A program made the translations under genes and the position numbers. The notes under the pieces were generated by a model, which was not told where the DNA came from, ran no database searches, and worked only from the letters and a program-made list of their open reading frames with translations. 5,744 bases of DNA from Deltaproteobacteria bacterium (GTDB taxonomy: Bacteria > Desulfobacterota > Desulfobacteria > Desulfobacterales > JAFDDL01), in the NCBI GenBank assembly GCA_019310865.1, contig JAFDDL010000263.1, positions 1 to 5,744 of the forward strand, read 5' to 3'. Below are positions 1-5,744 of this stretch, in pieces. How positions within the stretch are numbered: the first letter of the stretch is position 1; each line of letters begins with the position of its first letter.

Positions 1-836
1 AGCACCATGGCACAAAAGGCTGCCTGGCGTTCGGGCGGCGCCTGCTGAACGATTTCAACCCCCCGGTGTTCATAGCTCTGGGGTTCGATCCAACGCGGCG
101 GTACGGCTGTCATATCTTTAAGTTCAATTGCCCATCCGATCTCATTGGCTTTGGCAACAAATTTCTGTGCCCACTCGCCTTCGGTAAAGTAGGACGGGCC
201 TTCTTTCTGGAGCTGTCTCAGAGTATGTTCAAGCTCACGGCTGTGGAACCGATCGCCACATTGCGGAAAGCGGCCATCGACCGAGAAATGTGCGCGCCCC
301 TCAGGAAAAAAGTTGATAAAAGGGGCTTCAAAGTTGAGACCAAAGATTTCCATGGAATTGACAAGGTGCCCGTTTTCAGCCCAGTAGACCGCATCCTCAC
401 AGAGATCCGACCAGGATTTTGTGCCGAAGCGCTCACGCAGGGCCTCAAGACCGGGAATTTGGCCGGGGATGCAGGCGGCCGGGATCATGCCCGGCATTGA
501 AAGCCCACCCACAGGCGGCACCGGTTGAAAAAGCGGCAGGTGCGAAGGAAACGTGCCCGCACTTTCAAGCTGATGGGCGGTTTTGGTCTTGGCATCCCAA
601 TACAGGCAGGTGATTAGACCGGTATGATTGGTCAAATGCTGCTCGATTGTCGACTGTACAAGACAGGCCGCAACCGCTGCATCGGCCGCATTGCCGCCGT
701 TTCGAAGGGTCCGCAATGCGGTCTCTGTCACGATTGGATTATCCGTGCTGACGACCGCCCGTTTGCCGGTTGCCACCTCCCTGGGTCCGGGTTTTGAATG
801 TAAGGCCTTTTGCTCAATTGCTGTCCAATTTGTCAT
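1..836 (-). CDS. gamma-glutamyltransferase-like protein, N-terminal half (3' end beyond window)
   Basis: This reading frame is open from an ATG at 836 to the left edge and gives 278 complete residues. Family signs are GNAADAAVA at residues 48-56, a GLEALRERFG block at 129-138, EGPSYFTEGE at 212-221, and a WIEPQSYEHRGVEI stretch at 249-262. These match, in order, the large-subunit half of gamma-glutamyltransferases, N-terminal-nucleophile enzymes that move or hydrolyse the gamma-glutamyl group of glutathione-like compounds. The self-cleavage Thr and the small subunit would lie outside the window and cannot be checked. No signal peptide is visible, so the protein is probably cytoplasmic, unlike periplasmic E. 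coli Ggt. The usual glycine-rich GGGGF motif is replaced (NHTGLITC, 70-77), and the Arg that binds the glutamate carboxylate (DGRETAP in typical members) aligns with Ala93 in ESAGTFP. The family is secure, but transferase activity is doubtful. The start is fixed by a strong ribosome binding site 32 nt after the dipeptidase-like gene. Confidence 0.92.
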   Translation of the reverse strand, partial: MTNWTAIEQKALHSKPGPREVATGKRAVVSTDNPIVTETALRTLRNGGNAADAAVAACLVQSTIEQHLTNHTGLITCLYWDAKTKTAHQLESAGTFPSHLPLFQPVPPVGGLSMPGMIPAACIPGQIPGLEALRERFGTKSWSDLCEDAVYWAENGHLVNSMEIFGLNFEAPFINFFPEGRAHFSVDGRFPQCGDRFHSRELEHTLRQLQKEGPSYFTEGEWAQKFVAKANEIGWAIELKDMTAVPPRWIEPQSYEHRGVEIVQQAPPERQAAFCAMV

Positions 837-843
837 TTCTAAG

Positions 844-850
844 CTCCTTT
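844..850 (-). promoter_or_regulatory. ribosome binding site of the gamma-glutamyltransferase-like gene
   Basis: On the minus strand this reads AAAGGAG, 7 nt before the ATG at 836. It is the best Shine-Dalgarno match in the window. It lies in the 32-nt gap after the upstream stop codon and fixes the start of the downstream gene. No promoter or terminator hairpin is visible in this short gap, so the two genes are probably on one transcript. Confidence 0.85.
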
Positions 851-868
851 TACTTAAAACAGAACACA

Positions 869-1891
869 TTACCGCCATACATCTGATGCGATGCGGATAA
901 AATTTTCACCGAGCACATCATGAATGTGATCATCATTATAGCCGGCGCGAACCATTAGCTCCGTTAGTTCCATAATTTGCTTGGGGTGAAAAAAAGCCCA
1001 TGGTGGTTCCATCATGCCGACACGCGAAAGGTCTCCCTTGAGTAAAGTATAGACATGATCACAGCAAGCGGGAGACATGTAATCGAGGCCCAGCGCCACA
1101 TGCTTGATTCCGACCAGCTGGACAATATAATCGATATGTTTAAAAACAGATTCCGCCTTAACTTTCCGGGGCTCGTTCATAAAGGACCCGACGCCGTTTA
1201 CACCGATGATGCCGCCGGTTTCGGCGACCGCTCTAATCTGATCATCGGTTATGTTCCGCGGATGAGAGTTGAGAGCATCGGCGTTGGAATGGGAAAATAT
1301 GCATGGGGCGTTGGATGCTTCAATTGCTTCCAAAGTCGTCCGCAAGCCCGTATGAGATAAATCCACTATCATTCCGATACGATTCATTTCGGCAATAAGT
1401 TGTTTGCCGAAATCGCTAAGTCCCAGGTCGCGGCTTTGTGCTTCAATGCAGCCGACACCAACATTGTTTTGAAAATTATAGGCCAGCAGCATCCATCGAA
1501 CACCCAGCTTATAATAGGCCCCGACAAGTGACAGATCTCTACCGATGGCCTCCGTACCCTGAAAATGAAAACTGATCGCCAATTTCCATTCCCGTTTGGC
1601 TCGACGGATATCTTCAACCGTGTCAACCAGAATAAACTGATCCGGGCAGTTGCCGTAAAACTGACGTTCCCGGGCCAAACGCTGAAATATTAGAGTCGGC
1701 CAGGCATTGTCATCCCCTCCCACTGTAATGGACACGAAACCAAAACCAGCTGTTACAAAAGGCTGGATTTCTTCTTGTGCATTTGTAAGATAGCCAAAGA
1801 GCATGTCACATACCGTGGCTGATTGTAATAAGCTTTCTGCATGACTCATCATTGGTTCCATCTCAGCGTTCGCCTTCTCAAGCTCCGTCAT
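869..1891 (-). CDS. membrane dipeptidase-like protein (peptidase M19 family), divergent metal site
   Basis: The 340-residue product covers nearly a full M19 (renal dipeptidase) domain. These are TIM-barrel, usually dizinc enzymes that hydrolyse dipeptides; mammalian members cut Cys-Gly and leukotriene D4. Family signs are LGVRWMLLAYNFQNNVG at 129-145, MIVDLSH at 174-180, CIFSHSNADAL at 197-207, HPRN at 210-213, GLDY at 268-271 and GENFIRIASDVW near the C-terminus. The second-zinc histidines (His180, His201), the substrate-binding Arg212 and Asp270 are retained. The usual N-terminal HxD ligands (DGHND in typical members) align with Asp29-Met-Leu-Phe-Gly33, and the bridging Glu aligns with Gln111, so a normal dizinc centre is unlikely. 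From memory, an M19 branch with these same replacements exists, so this may be a stable subfamily. No signal peptide is visible. I chose the start at 1891 because AAAGGA lies 8 nt upstream. An in-frame ATG at 2008 would overlap the previous gene by 97 nt, and one at 1900 lacks a spaced binding site. Confidence 0.92.
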   Translation of the reverse strand: MTELEKANAEMEPMMSHAESLLQSATVCDMLFGYLTNAQEEIQPFVTAGFGFVSITVGGDDNAWPTLIFQRLARERQFYGNCPDQFILVDTVEDIRRAKREWKLAISFHFQGTEAIGRDLSLVGAYYKLGVRWMLLAYNFQNNVGVGCIEAQSRDLGLSDFGKQLIAEMNRIGMIVDLSHTGLRTTLEAIEASNAPCIFSHSNADALNSHPRNITDDQIRAVAETGGIIGVNGVGSFMNEPRKVKAESVFKHIDYIVQLVGIKHVALGLDYMSPACCDHVYTLLKGDLSRVGMMEPPWAFFHPKQIMELTELMVRAGYNDDHIHDVLGENFIRIASDVWR

Positions 1892-1899
1892 CTGTTTCA

Positions 1900-1905
1900 T
1901 CCTTT
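1900..1905 (-). promoter_or_regulatory. ribosome binding site deciding the dipeptidase-like gene start
   Basis: The minus strand reads AAAGGA here, with 8 nt to the ATG at 1891. The site sits in the 20-nt gap after the TAA of the ATC-hydrolase-like gene (1912-1914). It supports the start at 1891 over the longer in-frame extension to 2008 and over the ATG at 1900, which it would directly overlap. Confidence 0.75.
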
Positions 1906-1911
1906 CATGGC

Positions 1912-2481
1912 TTATTTCTGATTGAAGTCCAGGTAGGACCAATCCCGATTCTCGCTGAAGTCCTCGCGTTCGCGCTCTGTGGTTTTCCGAAATGCCAGTT
2001 CGCAGCAATCATCACCGTCCGGCTCGGCTTGAAGATGGATAAACTTGATCTCAGGATTGTAGGCCATGAAATTGGCCGGGTCGGTCAAACAATAGAGCCG
2101 CCCAAGCTTTTCACCGCCGTATTCTTTCCAAACCTTGGCCAGCAGGCAGCCCTTTGCTTTGATCACCATCCGGCCGTCTGCCTCGTTGATCTCCACAGAA
2201 TCATGGGTGCCGATTGACGGATAGGGCTCGCCGGGGACTTTCATGTAGTTCTCCGGAGTCAGCGCCAGGCCCCTGTCTTGTGCATCTTTTCGCGCTTTTC
2301 CACCGATCTTGAGCCCATAATTTCTAATGGCCTTGACGATGAGCTTTTTGCCTTCCGCTTCGCCGAACTGTTCGACCAGCGTTTCTGCAAAGGCCAGGTG
2401 CAACAGGGCCAGTCGCCTGACCGCTTTAGCGATTTCCGCTTCAGCTTCCTTTTTTTCAATCATTTCCATTTTTAAACTCAT
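1912..2481 (-). CDS. L-2-amino-thiazoline-4-carboxylate (ATC) hydrolase family protein
   Basis: This is a 189-residue soluble protein without signal peptide or membrane segment. A charged, probably helical N-terminal half (about 1-70) is followed by a conserved-looking C-terminal half. There GCLLAKVWKEYG (111-122), LYCLTDPANFMAYNPE (129-144) and DGDDCCELAF (155-164) match my memory of the ATC hydrolase family: a Cys, a second Cys with a nearby Asp, a YNP-like turn, then a (D)xCxF-type end. The Cys residues are 112, 131, 159 and 160. The founding activity, AtcB of Pseudomonas, opens L-2-amino-thiazoline-4-carboxylate to N-carbamoyl-L-cysteine. Most relatives are uncharacterised, so the substrate here is unknown. 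No recognisable N-carbamoyl-cysteine amidohydrolase (the next AtcC-type step) is in the window. The gene starts 87 nt after the second CocE-like gene and ends 20 nt before the dipeptidase-like gene. Its ribosome binding site (AAAGGA, 2485-2490) is only 3 nt from this ATG; ATGs at 2469 and 2463 are possible alternatives. Confidence 0.78.
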   Translation of the reverse strand: MSLKMEMIEKKEAEAEIAKAVRRLALLHLAFAETLVEQFGEAEGKKLIVKAIRNYGLKIGGKARKDAQDRGLALTPENYMKVPGEPYPSIGTHDSVEINEADGRMVIKAKGCLLAKVWKEYGGEKLGRLYCLTDPANFMAYNPEIKFIHLQAEPDGDDCCELAFRKTTEREREDFSENRDWSYLDFNQK

Positions 2482-2568
2482 GAGTCCTTTCTTCTTTACA
2501 GTCGGTTTGTCAATATCACAATTGATCTTAGTCGTAGGTTTTTCAAAGCCTGACTTCGGCCTCGAACT
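2482..2568. other. 87-nt gap between the second CocE-like gene and the ATC-hydrolase-like gene
   Basis: This is the largest gap in the window and is visibly AT-richer than the coding sequence to its right. On the minus strand it holds a TTGACA at about 2505-2510, but no matching -10 element at 16-18 nt, so I do not call a promoter. A small inverted repeat, TCAAT-6 nt-ATTGA, lies at 2510-2525. No stem followed by a T-run is present, so there is no factor-independent terminator. The gap could hold a weak internal promoter, an RNA-processing site or nothing. Confidence 0.4.
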
Positions 2569-4260
2569 TTAACTGGATTTAACGGGCAAAATCACCACAC
2601 TCGGATGCGCGACATCGTGGGCGATCTGCTGGTTCGCTCGAAGGATTCCGGTCGCCGAGGCAAACGGTTCTTTGCTGTTGAGGTTGCGTGCGTAGAGCGG
2701 GAAAAGGCTAGACGTTACGTCAATGCGGATGCGGCTGCCCGGTTGAAACTCATGATAGACATCATCCAGGACAAATTCATAGCGTACGAATTCCCCCGGC
2801 TGGAATCCATCGATTCGTGAGGCGCGCAAAATGTCGTGACTCAAATTAAGCACCGGCCCGTCGGCGGTCACATCGGAGAGAAGCACAACCCAGTCCGTAT
2901 CCGGTGCGTCCGTTGAGGCATATAGTACGACCTGAGCTCGGCCGGCGATAACTAACGGTGCATTGACGGGGCCACTGGTAAAGCACAGGACATCGTCGCG
3001 TCCTTCGATAAACCGCTGGTCGAGCACAAAACCTGGCTGGACGTTGCGCGAAAAAGATGTGAAGTTCGGCTGCCACATCACCGGCAGCGCTGGATCGTAG
3101 ACATACCCGTCCGGTGCGGATTTATCAGCAGGCCCGTCTATTTCGAGGCTCCCGTCGCCTCGGGAGGTATTGGCTCGCCCTCCCGAATGCAGATAAAACC
3201 GCTGCTCGCTTGTCTCAGGCGGCCAGAGCGCCAGATGGTCCCACTGGTTTCGCCCGGTTTTAAATGCCCGGACAGTTGGTTTTTCATCTCTTTGATCACT
3301 GCTTTTGAACCGGTCGCCGAACCAGTCTAGTAGCACTTCGGGAATGTCCAGGACGCTGCACGGACCGAAGTCAAACCCACCCACCTCCCGGACCGGATGA
3401 CGAACGGATTCGGTACTCCACGGTCCCACAATGAGATGCTGGCGATCGCGTGCCGGTCCTGAATTCAGCACATCCCAGTAACGCCTTACCGACGCCAGCT
3501 GCGCATCCCACCATCCGCTCACATGCAGTACGGAAATGTCCGTATCAGCGAGCGTTTCCGTGACGTCCAGGCACTGCCAGAAGACATCCGGCTCCGGGTG
3601 CGCAAGCCAATCTTTCCACCAGATGTCCTCGCGCCCCATCGCATCATCCAACTCCCGGATCGGCAGTGTCTCCCAAACCGTAGCCCAGGCGGGCAGATCA
3701 GCCGGCTGGAGCAAACGTCCCGCCACCATGTGCTGCCATAATAGCCAGTCCAGGCGCCATGCACCGCCGCGGGACGGCAAACCCTCGAATGGCGCGCCAA
3801 AGGCGGACAGCGATACCAGCGTCAACAGCTCCGAAGGTCGCCTGGCGGCAGTTGCCCATGCACAAAATGCGCTATAGCCGGAGCCGAACATCCCCACACG
3901 TCCATCTGTCTCCGCCAACCCGGCCAACCATGAGATGGTGTCAAACCCGTCGCCGGCCTCGTGCACAAAAGGCGTAAACTCTCCCTGGGAATCGCCCCGG
4001 CCCCGAACATCCTGCGCCGCCACAACATAACCTTGGGAAGCCAGGAAGCGAAAAAGCTCGGACGCCCCCCTTATCTTCGGAATACCCTGGCCCATGAGCC
4101 ATTTGGCGCGGTTGTTGTCATAGGGAGTTCGCGTAAGCAGCACCGGGTATAGGCCCGACTCCGGCGGAAGATACAGATCAGTCGATAGTTCAATCCCGTC
4201 ACTCATCCGAACCCGCTGGTCGAACCGTGTACGAACCCGGCTCGTGTCAATAATCCTCAT
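2569..4260 (-). CDS. CocE/NonD-type hydrolase homolog lacking catalytic Ser and His (probable pseudoenzyme)
   Basis: The complete 563-residue protein has normal length for the CocE/NonD (peptidase S15, X-Pro dipeptidyl-peptidase-like) family of esterases and amidases. It has an alpha/beta-hydrolase domain (about 1-310, with RTPYDNN at 44-50 and DVRGRGDSQGEF at 84-95) and a C-terminal beta-sandwich of the PepX_C type (about 340-560, with STDAPDTDW at 449-457). Aligned without gaps to its upstream neighbour, the nucleophile motif GVSYEG becomes GSGYSA: the Ser position is Gly128 (codon GGC). The catalytic-His motif GPWDHAG becomes GPWSTES: the His position is Thr283. The triad Asp (Asp252 in SGWWD) and the oxyanion-type Tyr47 remain. 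The frame is uninterrupted and the rest of the fold looks conserved, so this is not simple decay. It may be a structural or regulatory partner, or use another mechanism; Ser127, Ser130 and His288 are nearby. The ATG at 4260 overlaps the upstream stop, with AAGAGG 7 nt before it. No signal peptide is visible. Confidence 0.93.
   Translation of the reverse strand: MRIIDTSRVRTRFDQRVRMSDGIELSTDLYLPPESGLYPVLLTRTPYDNNRAKWLMGQGIPKIRGASELFRFLASQGYVVAAQDVRGRGDSQGEFTPFVHEAGDGFDTISWLAGLAETDGRVGMFGSGYSAFCAWATAARRPSELLTLVSLSAFGAPFEGLPSRGGAWRLDWLLWQHMVAGRLLQPADLPAWATVWETLPIRELDDAMGREDIWWKDWLAHPEPDVFWQCLDVTETLADTDISVLHVSGWWDAQLASVRRYWDVLNSGPARDRQHLIVGPWSTESVRHPVREVGGFDFGPCSVLDIPEVLLDWFGDRFKSSDQRDEKPTVRAFKTGRNQWDHLALWPPETSEQRFYLHSGGRANTSRGDGSLEIDGPADKSAPDGYVYDPALPVMWQPNFTSFSRNVQPGFVLDQRFIEGRDDVLCFTSGPVNAPLVIAGRAQVVLYASTDAPDTDWVVLLSDVTADGPVLNLSHDILRASRIDGFQPGEFVRYEFVLDDVYHEFQPGSRIRIDVTSSLFPLYARNLNSKEPFASATGILRANQQIAHDVAHPSVVILPVKSS
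4257..4260 (-). promoter_or_regulatory. ATGA stop/start overlap coupling the two CocE-like genes
   Basis: On the minus strand the TGA of the upstream hydrolase (4257-4259) and the ATG of the downstream paralog (4258-4260) share four bases, ATGA. Such overlaps commonly cause translational coupling. This suggests the two proteins are made in related amounts, as expected for partners in a complex. Confidence 0.9.
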
Positions 4261-5744
4261 GTGGTTGCCTCTTGGGAGCCGGCTGCGCGTTCGATCGGGA
4301 GCAAAAGCTTCGATGGTCGCTCGGCGCTATGGTACACCCGGTTCTGTGCGATATGGCACTCGTTCTGGTCAGCCGGGTTTTCAGCGCCGTTTAGGTTGCG
4401 CCAATAATATGAAAACCAGCTTGATGTCACCACCAGGCGGATGCGGTGGCCGGGTTTGAACGTATGGTTCATGAACCCGAGCGGCAGGTGCAACGCCACG
4501 ATCTCCGAAGGCGCCATCAGAAGCTCACGAGATTCGGAAGGGGGTTCGCCGACATCTGAGTGTGCCAGTGCCGCGATATGGTCCCGAAACCTGAGCCTTG
4601 CCCCAGCCGGAACCAGCCCATAAAAAACAGACCGGCCATCAGGGTGCACGTCCGTGATGAGCGCAAAAAAGTCCGTATCGGGCCTGTCGGTGGATACATG
4701 AATATTCAGCGTCGCCATGCCGCTTACGTGTACCGGTCCTTTCAGCGGTGGGCTTGTGTAAACCACCGTGTCCGGGCGTCGCTCCAGGTAGCGAATATCC
4801 AGCGGCGGGTCCGCCCAGAATATTTCGCCCAACCCCCCTATCGGACGTAGCGGATCGGCGGGATCATAGCGAAACATGTCCATCGGTTCTTCTTCCGGCG
4901 CCTCCTGCGACAAAATGCCGCCCTCCCGGGAGCCGGCATTTCCGTCGCTGTGAAGGTACCACACAGCCTGTTCGGTATCCGATGGCGGCCACATGTCCCG
5001 CTCTTCCCACCGATTCATACCGGTGCGAAAAACTTTGCAACGGGCCTCGTTTTTCAGCCCGTCGTCCACGCCTTTAAGATGCAGATCAAAAAACCGCACA
5101 ATGTGGGCAGATATGTCCATCATGCCGGCAGACACATCATAACCTCCCAGTTCGGGGCGCGGCATCTTGGTTCCCGCGTGATCCCACGGCCCGATCAGAA
5201 GCCGGCACCTGTCTGAACCCTCGGCGGTTTGCAATGCAATCCATGTGGAAATCGTATGCTGGTTGTCCCACCACCCTGTAATGATCATCACAGGCAGATC
5301 GAGGGCGGCAAATTCTTCCAGTGTCAGAGCAAATGAGGGCATGCCGTAGTCCTCATCCCCTGCAAGATATTTCCGCCACCGGCCGTTTTTCTGTCCGAGC
5401 GCTTCATCCAACGTTCGTATCGGCAAATGTTGGACAATCCGCTCCCAGCTAGGTGACCCCGGGTTTTGCTGGGTCCGTCCGGAGACCATATAGCCCCAGT
5501 TCAGGGCTGTTAGAGTGGCTATCCGGCCTTCATTGCGCAAAGGGTGAAGATTGGTTGCGCCTACCGCCATCGGAACGATGCAAGACAGATGTGGCGGCCT
5601 TTGCTGCGCCGTATGCCACTGAGTCAAGCCCTCGTAGCTAACACCGACCATACCGATCTTCCCTGTGCACCAGGGCTGTACCGCCACCCACTCGATAACG
5701 TCATAGCCATCCTGCGCATCGGACATCCAAGCGGAAAACTCGCC
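4257..5744 (-). CDS. CocE/NonD family alpha/beta hydrolase, intact triad (5' end beyond window)
   Basis: The frame is open to the right edge and the first visible residues, GEFSAWMSDAQDG, align with residue 93 onward of the downstream paralog. About 92 N-terminal residues are therefore missing, and the ATG at 5726 is internal rather than the true start. Numbering from that Met, the nucleophile elbow is GVSYEG with Ser30 (codon 5637-5639), the acid is Asp154 in TGWWD (5265-5267), and the base is His183 in GPWDHAG (5178-5180), matching the Ser-Asp-His arrangement of cocaine esterase CocE. A PepX_C-type beta-sandwich follows, with STDRPDTDF at 345-353 and a TSSWFSYYWRNLN stretch near the end. 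The family hydrolyses esters, amides and N-terminal X-Pro or acyl-peptide-like bonds, and its substrate cannot be predicted from sequence. Its stop overlaps the next start, placing it first among the visible operon genes. The presence of a signal peptide cannot be judged. Confidence 0.95.
   Translation of the reverse strand, partial: GEFSAWMSDAQDGYDVIEWVAVQPWCTGKIGMVGVSYEGLTQWHTAQQRPPHLSCIVPMAVGATNLHPLRNEGRIATLTALNWGYMVSGRTQQNPGSPSWERIVQHLPIRTLDEALGQKNGRWRKYLAGDEDYGMPSFALTLEEFAALDLPVMIITGWWDNQHTISTWIALQTAEGSDRCRLLIGPWDHAGTKMPRPELGGYDVSAGMMDISAHIVRFFDLHLKGVDDGLKNEARCKVFRTGMNRWEERDMWPPSDTEQAVWYLHSDGNAGSREGGILSQEAPEEEPMDMFRYDPADPLRPIGGLGEIFWADPPLDIRYLERRPDTVVYTSPPLKGPVHVSGMATLNIHVSTDRPDTDFFALITDVHPDGRSVFYGLVPAGARLRFRDHIAALAHSDVGEPPSESRELLMAPSEIVALHLPLGFMNHTFKPGHRIRLVVTSSWFSYYWRNLNGAENPADQNECHIAQNRVYHSAERPSKLLLPIERAAGSQEATT
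4268..4273 (-). promoter_or_regulatory. ribosome binding site of the second CocE-like gene
   Basis: The minus strand reads AAGAGG, 7 nt before the ATG at 4260, inside the last codons of the upstream hydrolase. It supports 4260 as the true start and shows that the coupled gene can also recruit ribosomes itself. Confidence 0.65.

Noticed and set aside
66..500. 144-codon plus-strand open frame
   Set aside because: It lies antisense to the gamma-glutamyltransferase-like gene, whose frame shows clear family motifs. The plus-strand translation resembles no family and has no convincing ribosome binding site.
837..868. Possible terminator between the dipeptidase-like and gamma-glutamyltransferase-like genes
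   Set aside because: The 32-nt gap has no GC-rich stem followed by a T-run and is largely used by the ribosome binding site.
1892..2008. N-terminal extension of the dipeptidase-like frame to an ATG at 2008
   Set aside because: It would overlap the ATC-hydrolase-like gene by 97 nt, the extra residues look like out-of-frame translation of that gene, and a well-spaced AAAGGA supports the start at 1891.
2449..2455. A AAA AAG slippery heptamer in frame in the ATC-hydrolase-like gene, like the dnaX frameshift site
   Set aside because: It is at codons 9-11. A -1 shift reaches a stop after two codons, giving a useless fragment. A Lys-rich N-terminus explains the A-run.
3519..3877. Overlapping plus- and minus-strand open frames inside the second CocE-like gene
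   Set aside because: They are shadow frames of GC-rich coding sequence. Their translations are Arg/Ser/Pro-rich and show no family motif.
5724..5726. ATG at 5726 as the start of the right-most hydrolase
   Set aside because: The frame stays open to the window edge, and the residues before it (GEFSAW) match conserved positions of the paralog, so the Met is internal.

Overview
This 5,744-base window comes from a bacterial genome. It shows close gene packing, clear Shine-Dalgarno sites and moderate GC. No ribosomal or other marker gene is present, so the phylum cannot be read from it. Every gene I can support lies on the minus strand, so transcription runs from the right edge to the left. The layout looks like one operon of at least five genes, cut at both ends.

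In transcription order the genes are: (1) a CocE/NonD-type alpha/beta hydrolase of the peptidase S15 family, 4257-5744, whose N-terminus lies beyond the right edge and whose Ser-Asp-His triad is intact; (2) a second, complete CocE/NonD-type protein, 2569-4260, overlapping the first by an ATGA junction and lacking both the catalytic Ser and the catalytic His; (3) a small protein resembling L-2-amino-thiazoline-4-carboxylate (ATC) hydrolases, 1912-2481; (4) a membrane-dipeptidase-like (M19) protein, 869-1891, with part of the usual metal site replaced; (5) the N-terminal half of a gamma-glutamyltransferase-like protein, 1-836, running off the left edge, with the canonical glutamate-binding Arg and glycine-rich motif replaced. 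Gaps between genes are -4, 87, 20 and 32 nt. No stretch over 300 bases lacks a gene. No RNA gene, mobile element, CRISPR array or convincing terminator was seen.

All five proteins belong to families that cut amide, ester, peptide or thiazoline bonds. Gamma-glutamyltransferase, an M19 dipeptidase (whose mammalian relatives cut Cys-Gly) and an ATC hydrolase (which opens a cysteine-derived ring) together recall breakdown of a gamma-glutamyl, cysteinyl or thiazoline compound. That reading is inference. The sequence also warns against transferring textbook activities: three of the five proteins have lost residues that define catalysis or substrate binding in their characterised relatives. The operon is best described as a catabolic-looking hydrolase cassette of unknown substrate, made of divergent members of known families.
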